Source: Olsenella timonensis (lineage in GTDB: Bacteria; Actinomycetota; Coriobacteriia; Coriobacteriales; Atopobiaceae). From it: DNA of 64,000 nucleotides. Location of the stretch: positions 806,001 to 870,000 of the forward strand of contig NZ_LT635455.1 in the NCBI RefSeq assembly GCF_900119915.1. The letters run 5' to 3'. Both the position numbers and the translations under genes were made by a program. Positions 33,685 through 42,655 of this stretch are shown here, in pieces (the first letter of the stretch is position 1; every line of letters starts with the position of its first letter). The notes under the pieces were generated by a model that did not search any database, was not told where the DNA came from, and saw only the letters and a program-made list of their open reading frames with translations.

Positions 33685-35462
33685 GCGTCTGCGCCGTCCT
33701 CGTACCAGGACAGCACCCGGTCGACGTGATTGACGGCGTAGCTGTAATAGATGTAGAGCCACTCGCCGACTCCCGCGCCCTCGGCCTCCTTCTCGAGAGC
33801 CCAGACGTACCAGCACCATCCACCGAGAACCACGCGCGACCAGAAGTGTCGCCGCTCCTCAAAGGAGGGCTCTCGGCCAAAGTAGTAGGCGAGCGCCCGC
33901 TCCGCCTGCTCCTCGTCATACTGGCTGCAGATGACGAAGGTTCCAAAGTCATTGCCCGGGTCGGACATGCCGGCGTACTCCCAGTCGATGACGTTCATCT
34001 CCCCTTCACGATCGAAGAGGATGTTGAGAGAGAAGTAATCGTTGTGGCTGAAGCAGGGCTCGTAGCCGTCTGAGGCGGACAGCGCGTTGAGGCGCGTGAC
34101 CTTCTCGCGCAGCTCGAGGTAGCCGGGGATGTCTATGGGGCCATGCGTCTCGAGGAGCCGCTCGTATTCCACTCCGTTCTCAAAGAAGTCAAAGGTCTCC
34201 TCGATGCGAGTGTCTGACTCATGAAACTGACGGCACAGCTCCATGGCGCGTCTGACCTGGCTGTCGTCAGTGGGGTCAAGGGTGCGTGCGCCAGGGACGA
34301 AGTGGCAGATCTTCCAGCCTCTCCGCTCGTCCTCGTGGATGAACGTGCGGTCTATCCCAAGCTGACGCGCCGCCTCGTTCGCCCGCGTCTCGGCAACTCG
34401 GTTCATGAACTTCTCGGTTCCGACCCCGGGATGGCGATAGACGTACTCGTGATCGCCCACCGCAAAGTGGCACGAGAGGTTCGTGAGTCCCTGGCTCATG
34501 GGATAGAAGTCCCGAATCTCGTCGCGCGAGCAGCCGAGCACGCTCACGATGTTGTCGAAGATTTCCGAGTCGACGTTCTCAATGAAGTTGGGGTCGAAGC
34601 TCTCGAGCTCGGCAAGGGAGTCAAACTCATGGATGACGCCGTCGGGGTAGCGACGAATCTCCATGTCGAGCGAGGGAAGGTTGTCGGCATAGATTGCCTC
34701 CCAGAGCTTTCCGTCGTTCTCCGGGCGGGTGACGGCGTCCTCGAGCAGGGGGACAAAGCGTTGGGAGAAGTCGTAGTCAAAGTAGACCTGACCGAGCATG
34801 ACCCAGGAGTCCCGGCCGCCTACGTCGACTCCCGTGATGCGGTCGTCCGGGTCCGTCTCGAGGCACCACTCGTCGGTCGGTCCGGAGACGTACTCAGAGG
34901 CGTAGTACGACTTGTAGACGTAGCGTTCGAAGGGGTTCTCGGTGAAGTAGTCGTCGGACGAGCAGACATATGTGTTGCCCAGCTGCTTGCGCGCGAGCCA
35001 AAGCGTCCAGCTGTTGTTCTTCTCGGCAAACGCGCTGTTCACCAGGATCTTGACGCCGTACTTGGCGGCAAGATAGAAGAAGTACTCCTTCTTGTAGCCC
35101 ACCACGACGGTGATATCCGAGATGCCGCGCTTGAGCAGCTGCTTGATCTGACGCTCGATAAGAACCTCGCCGCGGACCCGGAGCATGCCCTTGGGACGCT
35201 CGTACGACAGCGGGACGAAGCGGCTGGAGAGGCCCGCGGCCATGATGACGGCGTTGCGGACTCGATAGGGTTCAAGCGCTCGAAGGCCCTTCTCCGAGAG
35301 GCGGCCGTCTGTGACGAGCCCCGACTTCTCGCAGGTGCGGACGACGGAGCTGACGGTGTCGACCGACAGGCTGCTACGGTGTGCGAGCTCTCCCTGCGTC
35401 AGGCGCTCGCCGGTTCCGGCCAGCACGTGGAGGACCTCGAACTCGCTCTTGGTGAGGGACAT
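33681..35462 (-). CDS. HTH-LicC-LicA fusion: choline cytidylyltransferase and kinase
   Basis: A 593-residue three-domain protein. Residues 1-65 are a winged-helix/MarR-like DNA-binding domain (FEVLHVLAGTGERLTQGELA). Residues 70-290 are a nucleotidyltransferase with AVIMAAGLSSRFVPLSYERP and DITVVVGYKKEYF, as in LicC (CTP:phosphocholine cytidylyltransferase). Residues 300-593 are a choline/ethanolamine kinase-like domain with GLTNLSCHF, SHNDYFSLNILFD and VIDWEYAG, as in LicA. One chain would therefore activate choline to CDP-choline in two steps. The LicD gene 4 kb away would transfer phosphocholine to a glycan. No choline importer is visible. The DNA-binding part may make it self-regulating, which is inference. 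Confidence 0.85.
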   Translation of the reverse strand: MSLTKSEFEVLHVLAGTGERLTQGELAHRSSLSVDTVSSVVRTCEKSGLVTDGRLSEKGLRALEPYRVRNAVIMAAGLSSRFVPLSYERPKGMLRVRGEVLIERQIKQLLKRGISDITVVVGYKKEYFFYLAAKYGVKILVNSAFAEKNNSWTLWLARKQLGNTYVCSSDDYFTENPFERYVYKSYYASEYVSGPTDEWCLETDPDDRITGVDVGGRDSWVMLGQVYFDYDFSQRFVPLLEDAVTRPENDGKLWEAIYADNLPSLDMEIRRYPDGVIHEFDSLAELESFDPNFIENVDSEIFDNIVSVLGCSRDEIRDFYPMSQGLTNLSCHFAVGDHEYVYRHPGVGTEKFMNRVAETRANEAARQLGIDRTFIHEDERRGWKICHFVPGARTLDPTDDSQVRRAMELCRQFHESDTRIEETFDFFENGVEYERLLETHGPIDIPGYLELREKVTRLNALSASDGYEPCFSHNDYFSLNILFDREGEMNVIDWEYAGMSDPGNDFGTFVICSQYDEEQAERALAYYFGREPSFEERRHFWSRVVLGGWCWYVWALEKEAEGAGVGEWLYIYYSYAVNHVDRVLSWYEDGADA

Positions 35463-35725
35463 GTGGCACCCCTAGAACTGAAGGTGATTACAGATACCTT
35501 ACGTGAAACATACACTAGGCGTACAGAAAGAGGTATTCAACATATAGAAGAGAAGAATGGGAATCGCACATGTGAACAGAAGCATTCCGCCATGAGCATG
35601 TTCGGCGCCAATTCGACGAGGATGCTTGTGTGGTCAATGTGATGTGGGGGCGCGGAGTGAGCCGACAACTTCATTGCGCGCATAGTAGCATTGCCATACG
35701 TTCAGCCGCTGAGGGATTGGATGCC

Positions 35726-36967
35726 GTGCGCGAACAGAAGCAGCTTTCAATAATGCAGAATATGTCCTGGAACATGATGGGATCGCTGACGGGCCTTGTG
35801 TGCCAGTACCTCATTACTGTCTTCGTTGTCAGACTGTCGGCTGATTTCGATTCGGCGGGCCTCTACTCACTCGCCATGTCTATCAACGGAATCTTTTCCC
35901 CTATTGCGCAGTACGGAATCTACACCTATCAGACCACTGACGTGAGAGACGAGAACACGCTCGGTGAGTACGTCACGTTCATTCTCGGCACCAATCTCGT
36001 CTCTCTTGCGTTTACGTTCGTCTACGCGGCGCTTACGTGTCGCCCTAATGCCTTGTCTATCGTCTTGCTTTACGGTGTCTACAAGAGCTGTTCCATCGTC
36101 CTCGACATACTTCACTCATACAACCAGAAGAAGCGCCGGATGGACATCAACGGGATATCCATGGCACTACAGGGCGTGGCTTCAATCGTCGCATTTTGCG
36201 CTGCCTTTGGAATCACGGGTGACCTTTCCTGTGCACTTATTGCTATGACCGTAGGTGTCGTGGCCGTTGGCGTTCTCTACGACCTGCCGGCAACCAAACG
36301 GCTGACCTCGATTTCCCTCGGAATTACGCCTCAGAAGGCGACGTTGCTGTTCAAGGCATGCTTGCCTATCGTTGTTGCGAATATTGCATATGGGTCCATT
36401 CCCTCGATTCCTAGGCAGTTTCTCTCGAGCTTTCAGGGGGACGCGGCGCTTGGAATATATGCGTCCGTTGCGGCCCCGGTTGCCATCGTGCAGGCTGGGG
36501 CGACATACATATACAATCCGCTCATTAGTTATTTTGCTGAATACTATGTCAGAAGGGATAAAAGCGGCTTCGTACGGCTCCTTAAGCTGACCGTGGTGGG
36601 AATAATCGTGATCGGGGTAGTCTGTGTGATTGGCGTTGCCCTGTTTGCGGAGCCGGTCCTACGCCTTCTCTACGGTCAAACGGTAGCTGAGCACACCTAT
36701 TTGATGTACCCACTCGTCGTCTCCTCACTTTCGATCGGCACGCTCTCGTTTCTCAACAACCTTTTCGTTGCGATGCGCACGTCCAAGTCCATGCTCGTAA
36801 CCAACCTCGTGGCTCTTGTCGTAACGTTGGGGCTTAGTGTGCCCCTCATCATGTCATTTGACATGAATGGCGTGACCTATGCGCTTATCGTTTCGTGCCT
36901 TGCCGGCATTGTGTACGCGTCTATCTGCATACGCGTCCGACTGCAAGGTCTTGAACGGGACACCTAA
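35726..36967 (+). CDS. Wzx-type oligosaccharide flippase
   Basis: About 413 residues with a dozen hydrophobic helices, of the MATE/MVF-type polysaccharide exporter family. It begins with the typical amphipathic start SIMQNMSWNMMGSLTGLVCQ. Later segments such as YGIYTYQTTDVRDEN and GDAALGIYASVAAPVAIVQA resemble Wzx proteins, which flip undecaprenyl-pyrophosphate-linked repeat units across the membrane. The start is uncertain. GTG 35726 follows GAGGGA; ATG 35642 and GTG 35630 would add residues without homology. Codon use and lower GC than the window average suggest transfer. Confidence 0.85.
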   Translation: MREQKQLSIMQNMSWNMMGSLTGLVCQYLITVFVVRLSADFDSAGLYSLAMSINGIFSPIAQYGIYTYQTTDVRDENTLGEYVTFILGTNLVSLAFTFVYAALTCRPNALSIVLLYGVYKSCSIVLDILHSYNQKKRRMDINGISMALQGVASIVAFCAAFGITGDLSCALIAMTVGVVAVGVLYDLPATKRLTSISLGITPQKATLLFKACLPIVVANIAYGSIPSIPRQFLSSFQGDAALGIYASVAAPVAIVQAGATYIYNPLISYFAEYYVRRDKSGFVRLLKLTVVGIIVIGVVCVIGVALFAEPVLRLLYGQTVAEHTYLMYPLVVSSLSIGTLSFLNNLFVAMRTSKSMLVTNLVALVVTLGLSVPLIMSFDMNGVTYALIVSCLAGIVYASICIRVRLQGLERDT

Positions 36968-38088
36968 ACGTCAAACGTACCAAACGCGACGGAGCGCAGC
37001 AAATCCGCCACCCTAGGGACCGTATCTTCGAGATCATATCCCGATGACTTCACATTCCAGACCCCTTGAGACCGATTCTCCATCGGGGTCTGCGCGCACT
37101 TGACGCACGTTGCGGCCCAGACCTTGGCATCATCGGTGGGAATTCGTCGGACTTGTTCTGAAACCACGACGTCGGAGGGGACTGCGTCCGACAAAAGGCA
37201 GGGCAACCCGGACGCCTGTGCCTCAAGAGCGGCAATTCCGAACCCTTCACACTGAGAAGGGAAAACGAAACAGTCCATCGCTGCGTAATATGGAGCGGTG
37301 TTCGCAACGGCGCCAACGAATACAACATCCTCTTCCAGGTCGCGCTCCCGGGCCTGTTGTAGTAGGTTCTCCCTAATCGGCCCGTCGCCGACGAGCAAAA
37401 GACACGTTTTTGCTCTGGCCTCACGCATTTGTTCGAGTACGCTTAGGAGAAACGCTTGGTTTTTCTGGGGGTGAAGCCTACCGACGTTCCCCAGAACATA
37501 GGTATCGTCCGAAAAGCCCAGACGATTGCGCAGGCGTTGTCTGTCTTCTGGCGAGAAGGCAAAGCGCTCAGCGTCGATTGCGTTTGGCACCACCGTGTAG
37601 CCATGCTCCGCTACCACGTGTCTGGGAAACATAAAGTGTGCTCCAGGATCCGAGCATGCGCATAGAGCACGCGCAAGGCGACTCGCGTGATGACGATGAA
37701 CATAGTGGAGAAAGCGGTTGATCCAGTTTCCCATGCTTTGGGAGCTGTGGCTGTGGACGAGGCAAGGAACGCCCCGTGCGCTTGCGACACGCAGGAGAGT
37801 GATATCGCTGAGTGTGCAAACGTTGTACCAGACCAGGTCTATGTCTCGTTCGGAGAAGATTGCCCTTAGACCGCTGGCGAAGTGAAAGGGGTCGACAACG
37901 CGGTTCCTGAGCAGGAAGAAGCGGGAGCCACGAGCCTTGAATTCCTCCACACAGTCGGGCATCTCATCGAAAACCACGAAGTCAAAACGTATGTCAGACT
38001 GCGAATCGAGAATCCGCCGCGTATAGTTCAGGATAAAGGACTCAACGCCTCCGCGATTCGCCGAGAGGCCAAATACGAGAACCCTCAT
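36964..38088 (-). CDS. GT4 glycosyltransferase
   Basis: A 374-residue GT-B glycosyltransferase. It starts RVLVFGLSANRGGVESFILN and has the mid-chain VLGNVGRLHPQKNQAFLLSV. The nucleotide-sugar motif is PSQCEGFGIAALEAQASGLP (about 285-304). This is typical of enzymes like EpsF or WcaL that extend capsule or exopolysaccharide units. Its start overlaps the upstream GT4 stop (ATGA), so both are made from one message. The stop overlaps the flippase stop on the other strand by four bases. Confidence 0.87.
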   Translation of the reverse strand: MRVLVFGLSANRGGVESFILNYTRRILDSQSDIRFDFVVFDEMPDCVEEFKARGSRFFLLRNRVVDPFHFASGLRAIFSERDIDLVWYNVCTLSDITLLRVASARGVPCLVHSHSSQSMGNWINRFLHYVHRHHASRLARALCACSDPGAHFMFPRHVVAEHGYTVVPNAIDAERFAFSPEDRQRLRNRLGFSDDTYVLGNVGRLHPQKNQAFLLSVLEQMREARAKTCLLLVGDGPIRENLLQQARERDLEEDVVFVGAVANTAPYYAAMDCFVFPSQCEGFGIAALEAQASGLPCLLSDAVPSDVVVSEQVRRIPTDDAKVWAATCVKCAQTPMENRSQGVWNVKSSGYDLEDTVPRVADLLRSVAFGTFDV

Positions 38089-39203
38089 TGTCCACTCCAG
38101 AGGATATGGGACTTATATAGACTTACAAGCTTATCGGCAGTGTCTGTGATGTCAAAGCCAGCGGAACGTACGTTTTCGATTTGGCTTTCCCTTCGGGTCG
38201 CTGTTTCGAGAGCGGAGACGGAGGCATCGGCCCACGCTCGCCCCCCATCATCCAAGGGAAGATACTTTGCTAGATCGGTTACTCGGGACAATGGTGGAAG
38301 TGCGTCCGACAGTATGCAGGGCAGGCCCGTTGCTTGGGCCTCAATGGCGGCAATTCCGAGCCCCTCTCGCATAGAGGGGAACAGGAACACGTCCGATGCC
38401 ATCAGGATGTCAGGAACGTCATCGCGCACGCCGAGAAAACAAACATTGTCGGCAAGGCCGCGCGACTTGACGTCATTGGCAACACTCTCCTCGAGCGGAC
38501 CCCTTCCTGCCATCAGTAGCACTGCGTCAGGGCGACGCTCGACTACCAACTCAAATACGCGCACCAGAAAATCATGGTTCTTCTCGGGGACGAACCTTCC
38601 GATGTGACAGAAGACGGGGGTGTGCGGACTAATGCGCATGCGGTCACGAAACGCCTGGCGACGAGTTTCGTCAAAACGATACTGTTCAAGTGGTATGCCG
38701 TTGTTTACTACGCGAAAACGCTCATCAGAAACAACCTTGATTCCATACCGATCCTGTCCCGCCTCTCGCGAGCACGCTAGGAATACGTCAGCAATGAACC
38801 GAGTCGGATAAGACACCGCGTCGAAGGCGCGCTGCCACAGGCCTGCGCCCCTTGTTGCATGGCTGTGAGCAATGGTGAACATGCCCGCGCGTTTTGCTTC
38901 AGAAAGATATAGTGCGGCGCATGAGCCAATGTGTCCGTGAACTGCTGCATAGTCAGGGTGGTTCTCAAAAAAACTTCGACACGATCTTATATACAAGGGT
39001 GCGTTGACCCCCGTAAAGCGCGGGACTCGATAGATCTTTCCGCCCATCTCTCGAATCTCAGAATCGTAGTCACACTCTCGATGCTCGTGGACGAGGAAAT
39101 CAAACTGAATGACCGATCGGTCAACGGTGCGATAGACATTCATGATGAATGTCTCGGCGCCCCCGCGGTCCATTGCGCCAATGACGTGTAGCACCCGAAT
39201 CAA
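38085..39203 (-). CDS. GT4 glycosyltransferase
   Basis: A 372-residue GT-B glycosyltransferase, paralogous to its downstream neighbour. It starts RVLHVIGAMDRGGAETFIMN; the second half has FCHIGRFVPEKNHDFLVRVF and FPSMREGLGIAAIEAQATGL. The acceptor is unknown. It is the first gene of a two-gene minus-strand unit and diverges from licD, so the 175-bp gap at 39204-39378 holds both promoters. The gap is AT-richer than average and I could not place either promoter securely. Confidence 0.87.
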   Translation of the reverse strand: MIRVLHVIGAMDRGGAETFIMNVYRTVDRSVIQFDFLVHEHRECDYDSEIREMGGKIYRVPRFTGVNAPLYIRSCRSFFENHPDYAAVHGHIGSCAALYLSEAKRAGMFTIAHSHATRGAGLWQRAFDAVSYPTRFIADVFLACSREAGQDRYGIKVVSDERFRVVNNGIPLEQYRFDETRRQAFRDRMRISPHTPVFCHIGRFVPEKNHDFLVRVFELVVERRPDAVLLMAGRGPLEESVANDVKSRGLADNVCFLGVRDDVPDILMASDVFLFPSMREGLGIAAIEAQATGLPCILSDALPPLSRVTDLAKYLPLDDGGRAWADASVSALETATRRESQIENVRSAGFDITDTADKLVSLYKSHILWSGQ

Positions 39204-39378
39204 GGCTATCCATTCCGTCGATATCTATCCCTACTCACGTGCATAACACGTGTCATTCAACACTATAGGGCAGTATCGACGTGCGCCGTCTGATAGTCCA
39301 TTGTTGTCCTGACAATCAAGCATGTGCTTCAGGTAGACTTTACAAAAGTCTGACATATCTGCTTGGACGAGGGGACCA

Positions 39379-40251
39379 ATGGACCAAGGGGAAAGCCTGC
39401 ATAAGCTTCAGCTCGAGGAGCTTGACATCCTGCTTGTAATTGACGAGTTCTGTGCACGAGAGGGCATTACGTGGTTCTTAATGAGCGGAACGGCCCTGGG
39501 CGCACTCCGACATCGTGGGTTCATTCCCTGGGACGATGACATAGACATAGGCATGCTCCGTCGAGACTACGATCGCTTCATCCAACTTGCGGAGCATGGG
39601 CTTCCATCCGGATACTCCCTGCACACCGTTGACAATACGCCGGGACTCGCGGGATTCTTCGCCAAGATCTATCGGGACGGGACCGTTTTCCAGACGGCCG
39701 AGACAAAGGAGGCCGGCTGTCGGCAGGCCATCTTTGTCGACGTTTTCCCGTTTGACCGTGTCTCCAACAACGAGAAAACTCGTTTGAAGCAGCTTTCTCA
39801 TGCCAAGATGTGGCAGCGTATCTCGTACCTCTATCACTCCGGAAGCATCACGGTACCGCACGGCGGCGTTCTCGGCTCTATGGAGCGGTTGGCCTGTCGG
39901 GTGGCGCATCACGTTGTGCGACCGCTCATGAGCATCACGGTCATTCGGCAAAACTTCGACCGGGCAGTCACGATGACAGAGCCGGCACCTGAGACGCCGC
40001 AAGGCTATGAGGAGGGCCGCTACACGACCTTTGCGTGGCCATATGCAGAACCTGTTGACCTTGAGCTTCTGATTCCGACCTCCGTGGCGACTTTCGAGGG
40101 GCATGAGTTGCCCGTCCCGGCGCGATGTGAGGACTATCTCGAGAACGAGTACGGTAACTGGCGCCAGCTCCCGCCTCTCGATCGGCGGAGGACGCACCTG
40201 CCCGAGCGTCTGGTCTTCAGCGATGGGAGCGAGTGGTCACAAAGGTCATAG
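39379..40251 (+). CDS. licD: LicD family phosphotransferase
   Basis: A 290-residue LicD-type enzyme. The key motif MSGTALGALRHRGFIPWDDD (about 35-54), continuing with IDIG, is the nucleotidyltransferase-like metal site of the family. FVDVFPFDRVS near residue 120 is also conserved. LicD moves phosphocholine from CDP-choline to sugars of teichoic acid or lipooligosaccharide. The upstream steps could be supplied by the HTH-LicC-LicA fusion at 33.7-35.5 kb. ATG 39379 has GGGGACC a few bases upstream. It may instead transfer another phospho-alcohol, because LicD relatives vary. Confidence 0.88.
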   Translation: MDQGESLHKLQLEELDILLVIDEFCAREGITWFLMSGTALGALRHRGFIPWDDDIDIGMLRRDYDRFIQLAEHGLPSGYSLHTVDNTPGLAGFFAKIYRDGTVFQTAETKEAGCRQAIFVDVFPFDRVSNNEKTRLKQLSHAKMWQRISYLYHSGSITVPHGGVLGSMERLACRVAHHVVRPLMSITVIRQNFDRAVTMTEPAPETPQGYEEGRYTTFAWPYAEPVDLELLIPTSVATFEGHELPVPARCEDYLENEYGNWRQLPPLDRRRTHLPERLVFSDGSEWSQRS

Positions 40252-40265
40252 GTTCGTTCAGGGGC

Positions 40266-40481
40266 TCAGCGGGGGACGAACGAAATGCTGTTGGTCATTA
40301 GACGGTTCTGTTTGACACATGTGAACAGCACCAGATAAAACGGCACGAGGCATTGGAGCGCAAAGGCGTAGCGGGGCCAGTACCAGATGGGCGATGCTAT
40401 GAGCAAGGTCGCGACGTGGCCCCACGAGGGAACGAGACCAGCCAGGAGTCTCCGCGGCGATCCTGACGGCGGTCCCGTCAC
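40266..40481 (-). pseudogene. C-terminal remnant of a membrane glycan protein
   Basis: A 71-residue frame opened by a GTG that overlaps the upstream stop. The last 50 residues read like the final helices of a large membrane protein: VATLLIASPIWYWPRYAFAL, then QCLVPFYLVLFTCVKQNR. The first 20 (MTGPPSGSPRRLLAGLVPSW) look like noise. The sequence resembles the C-terminus of large multi-pass proteins found in such clusters (DUF6020-like). I read it as the tail of a deleted gene. Confidence 0.5.
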
Positions 40482-42532
40482 TCAGTAAGCGCCGTTATCT
40501 CGTAGAGAGCGAGCGACCCCTCGGAGAGCACGCAGGTGAAGCCCGGCGTGTTCTCGTCAATAAGGAAGCCATCCCACATACCGTCCTTGCAGGTTCCCAG
40601 ATACGTGTAGATGTCGTCGTTCTCGGTGAGCAAGCCGTCTGAGTCGAGGACGAGCACATAGCGTGCGCCTGTGTTCCGCACGGCCTCCAGCACATCAGCA
40701 TCGGACGCGATTCTGTTGAGGCGGGTTCTGATGAGCTCGCTGTCGGCAGTCTCGCCAGACGGCCTGCATGACTTGTAGTAAACGTTCATGCTCTCAGATG
40801 CGTATGAGAAAACGCTGCCATCAAAGGGGAAGTTGAGGACGAGTGCGCCGTCTGGTATTAGCTTGCGTGCCCTCTGAACGAAATCTCGCTCCTCCTGTGT
40901 GTAGATGTTAACGTCAGTGAAGTTGTAGGTGCCGGCCACCTGCCCCTCAGCAAAGGAGAAAGCGCTCTCCACAACGTCAGCGATCAGCGGTTTCTCGATG
41001 CTGTAGTTGACTTGGGCGAAGGGAATAGCCAGTACCACCGCGAGAACCCCCGTGGCGGCCGGCACGAACTCGGGGCGTTGAAGTAATGAGCCGAAAGTAC
41101 GAGCAACGAGTGAAGCCGCCCATTGGAGCCCAAGGGCGGAGAGGGGAACCGCGGCAATGGCCAAAAGGGCCGAGGTCCGCTCGGGGTCGTTGTACCAGTA
41201 GCCAGTGAAAAGCTTTCGCGTCTCAAAGTCGAGCGCCAGGCCCAGAGAGAAGACGAGGGCAACCAACGCGTAGGAAACGGCGAGCCATGCGTGCTGGCGC
41301 TCGCGCACACATCGACCAAAGCCCAGAGCGATGAGCAGGGCGAGAAGGTACTGAGGGATGTCGAGGAAAAAGCCGGCGTTCACGACGCTCGCAAGGGCGT
41401 CGAGTGGTTCGCGCGTCGACTCCCAGATGAAGTTCACGACCGAGGAGAAGACAGACGTGCGCTGAAGGGCAACCCAAACGACAATGATGAGGAAGCAGAC
41501 CGCCACTTGGAGCAACGTCGTCAGGTGAGGGGTTCGAGTTCGCTTGCTCGAGGCGGCGATGCGCGGGATCACTCGACAGACGAGGTAGGGCGTAAGCAGA
41601 AGAACGCAGGAGAAGACCATGTTGGGGTGCGTAGCGGCCCCCCCGATCGCGGCAAGGAGAAATGCGGGGACATACCTACCCTGCAGTCTCGGCCCGTCCT
41701 CGCTGTATGGGAACGCACTGATAAAGAGCGTGCAGACCGACGGGATGAGGCAGAAGGCCGCAACGTTGGGAAACGGGCCGTGTACGGTGAGCATCCGAAG
41801 CGGGAAGGCGGCAGACGCGAGGCAGACGGCGCCCGCGGCGACGCCGATTCCTCTTCTGTCCGGGAAGAGCCTCATGAGCAGTGCCGAGCACCCTGCGGGA
41901 AACACGACGGCGACAAGGGCGACGTTAACGGCGTTCTCCGCAACGGGGGAGGTCACTCCGCTCAGCGCACTACTCAACGCCACGAGAATGTGCCAGCCGT
42001 TCGGGTAGAACCCCGCGTTGTGGAGGGGAATTTGCGCGGCGGGAAGAGAGCCGGGATAGCTCGTCGTCGAGAAGATCGAGAAGCTTCCACCGTTGACCAT
42101 ACTCGTGACAAGTCCGAGATGGGTGACGTTGTCGTCAAACTGGACAAAGGAGTCCAGGCCGTCCATCGGCCGGATGAAAATGAAGCAGATGACGATGAGG
42201 GAGAAGACTATTCCGATGCAGAGCTCGAGCAATTGATGCCGTTCGTGATGATAAAAAAGACCGGTGAGGGGTGCAGCGCGCCGGAGAAGAACCTTCAGGA
42301 CGCTTCCAACTACCAGCGAGAGGCAAAGAGCTGTGCACAGGAGCGCCGGCCAACCCGATATCCCAAGCAGGTCCAAGGCCACCCCTGAGACGACATAGAA
42401 ACAAATCGACACTGCCGGGGCGCACGGAACGGCGAGCTCGGCCTTGAGTCCGAGCATGCCGAGCGTCAGCCAGCCGGGGACGGTGGCAACGACAAGACAG
42501 ATGAGGAACGCGAGACAAAACTGAAACTCCAC
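40478..42532 (-). CDS. DUF6541-like multi-pass membrane protein
   Basis: About 684 residues. Eleven or so hydrophobic helices fill the first 510 residues, and a soluble outer domain (about 510-684) follows. The motif FVQFDDNVTHLGLVTSMVNG (about 130-149) and NAGFYPNGWHILVALSSALS (about 172-191) resemble GT-C-type membrane glycosyltransferases and the DUF6541 family. A role in outer-face glycosylation of the surface polymer is likely, but the sugar is unknown. GTG 42532 follows GGGGAG and is preferred; GTG 42544 adds four residues. It ends against the remnant at 40266-40481. Confidence 0.7.
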   Translation of the reverse strand: MEFQFCLAFLICLVVATVPGWLTLGMLGLKAELAVPCAPAVSICFYVVSGVALDLLGISGWPALLCTALCLSLVVGSVLKVLLRRAAPLTGLFYHHERHQLLELCIGIVFSLIVICFIFIRPMDGLDSFVQFDDNVTHLGLVTSMVNGGSFSIFSTTSYPGSLPAAQIPLHNAGFYPNGWHILVALSSALSGVTSPVAENAVNVALVAVVFPAGCSALLMRLFPDRRGIGVAAGAVCLASAAFPLRMLTVHGPFPNVAAFCLIPSVCTLFISAFPYSEDGPRLQGRYVPAFLLAAIGGAATHPNMVFSCVLLLTPYLVCRVIPRIAASSKRTRTPHLTTLLQVAVCFLIIVVWVALQRTSVFSSVVNFIWESTREPLDALASVVNAGFFLDIPQYLLALLIALGFGRCVRERQHAWLAVSYALVALVFSLGLALDFETRKLFTGYWYNDPERTSALLAIAAVPLSALGLQWAASLVARTFGSLLQRPEFVPAATGVLAVVLAIPFAQVNYSIEKPLIADVVESAFSFAEGQVAGTYNFTDVNIYTQEERDFVQRARKLIPDGALVLNFPFDGSVFSYASESMNVYYKSCRPSGETADSELIRTRLNRIASDADVLEAVRNTGARYVLVLDSDGLLTENDDIYTYLGTCKDGMWDGFLIDENTPGFTCVLSEGSLALYEITALTE

Positions 42533-42655
42533 GAATCTCCCCACATCATTTAAGGTTCTAGGCTGTGTATCCTGAAAAAGGGTAGCATGAGTCGCTGTCC
42601 TCGAATGCTATGGTCCGTCTTGCTTAGCTTTTCCTCATAGGTCGGTTGGGTCTAC

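Noticed and set aside
35567-40328. Shared 13-base string CACATGTGAACAG at 35567 and 40316
   Set aside because: A 13-base match is expected by chance many times in 64 kb, and no longer homology surrounds it.
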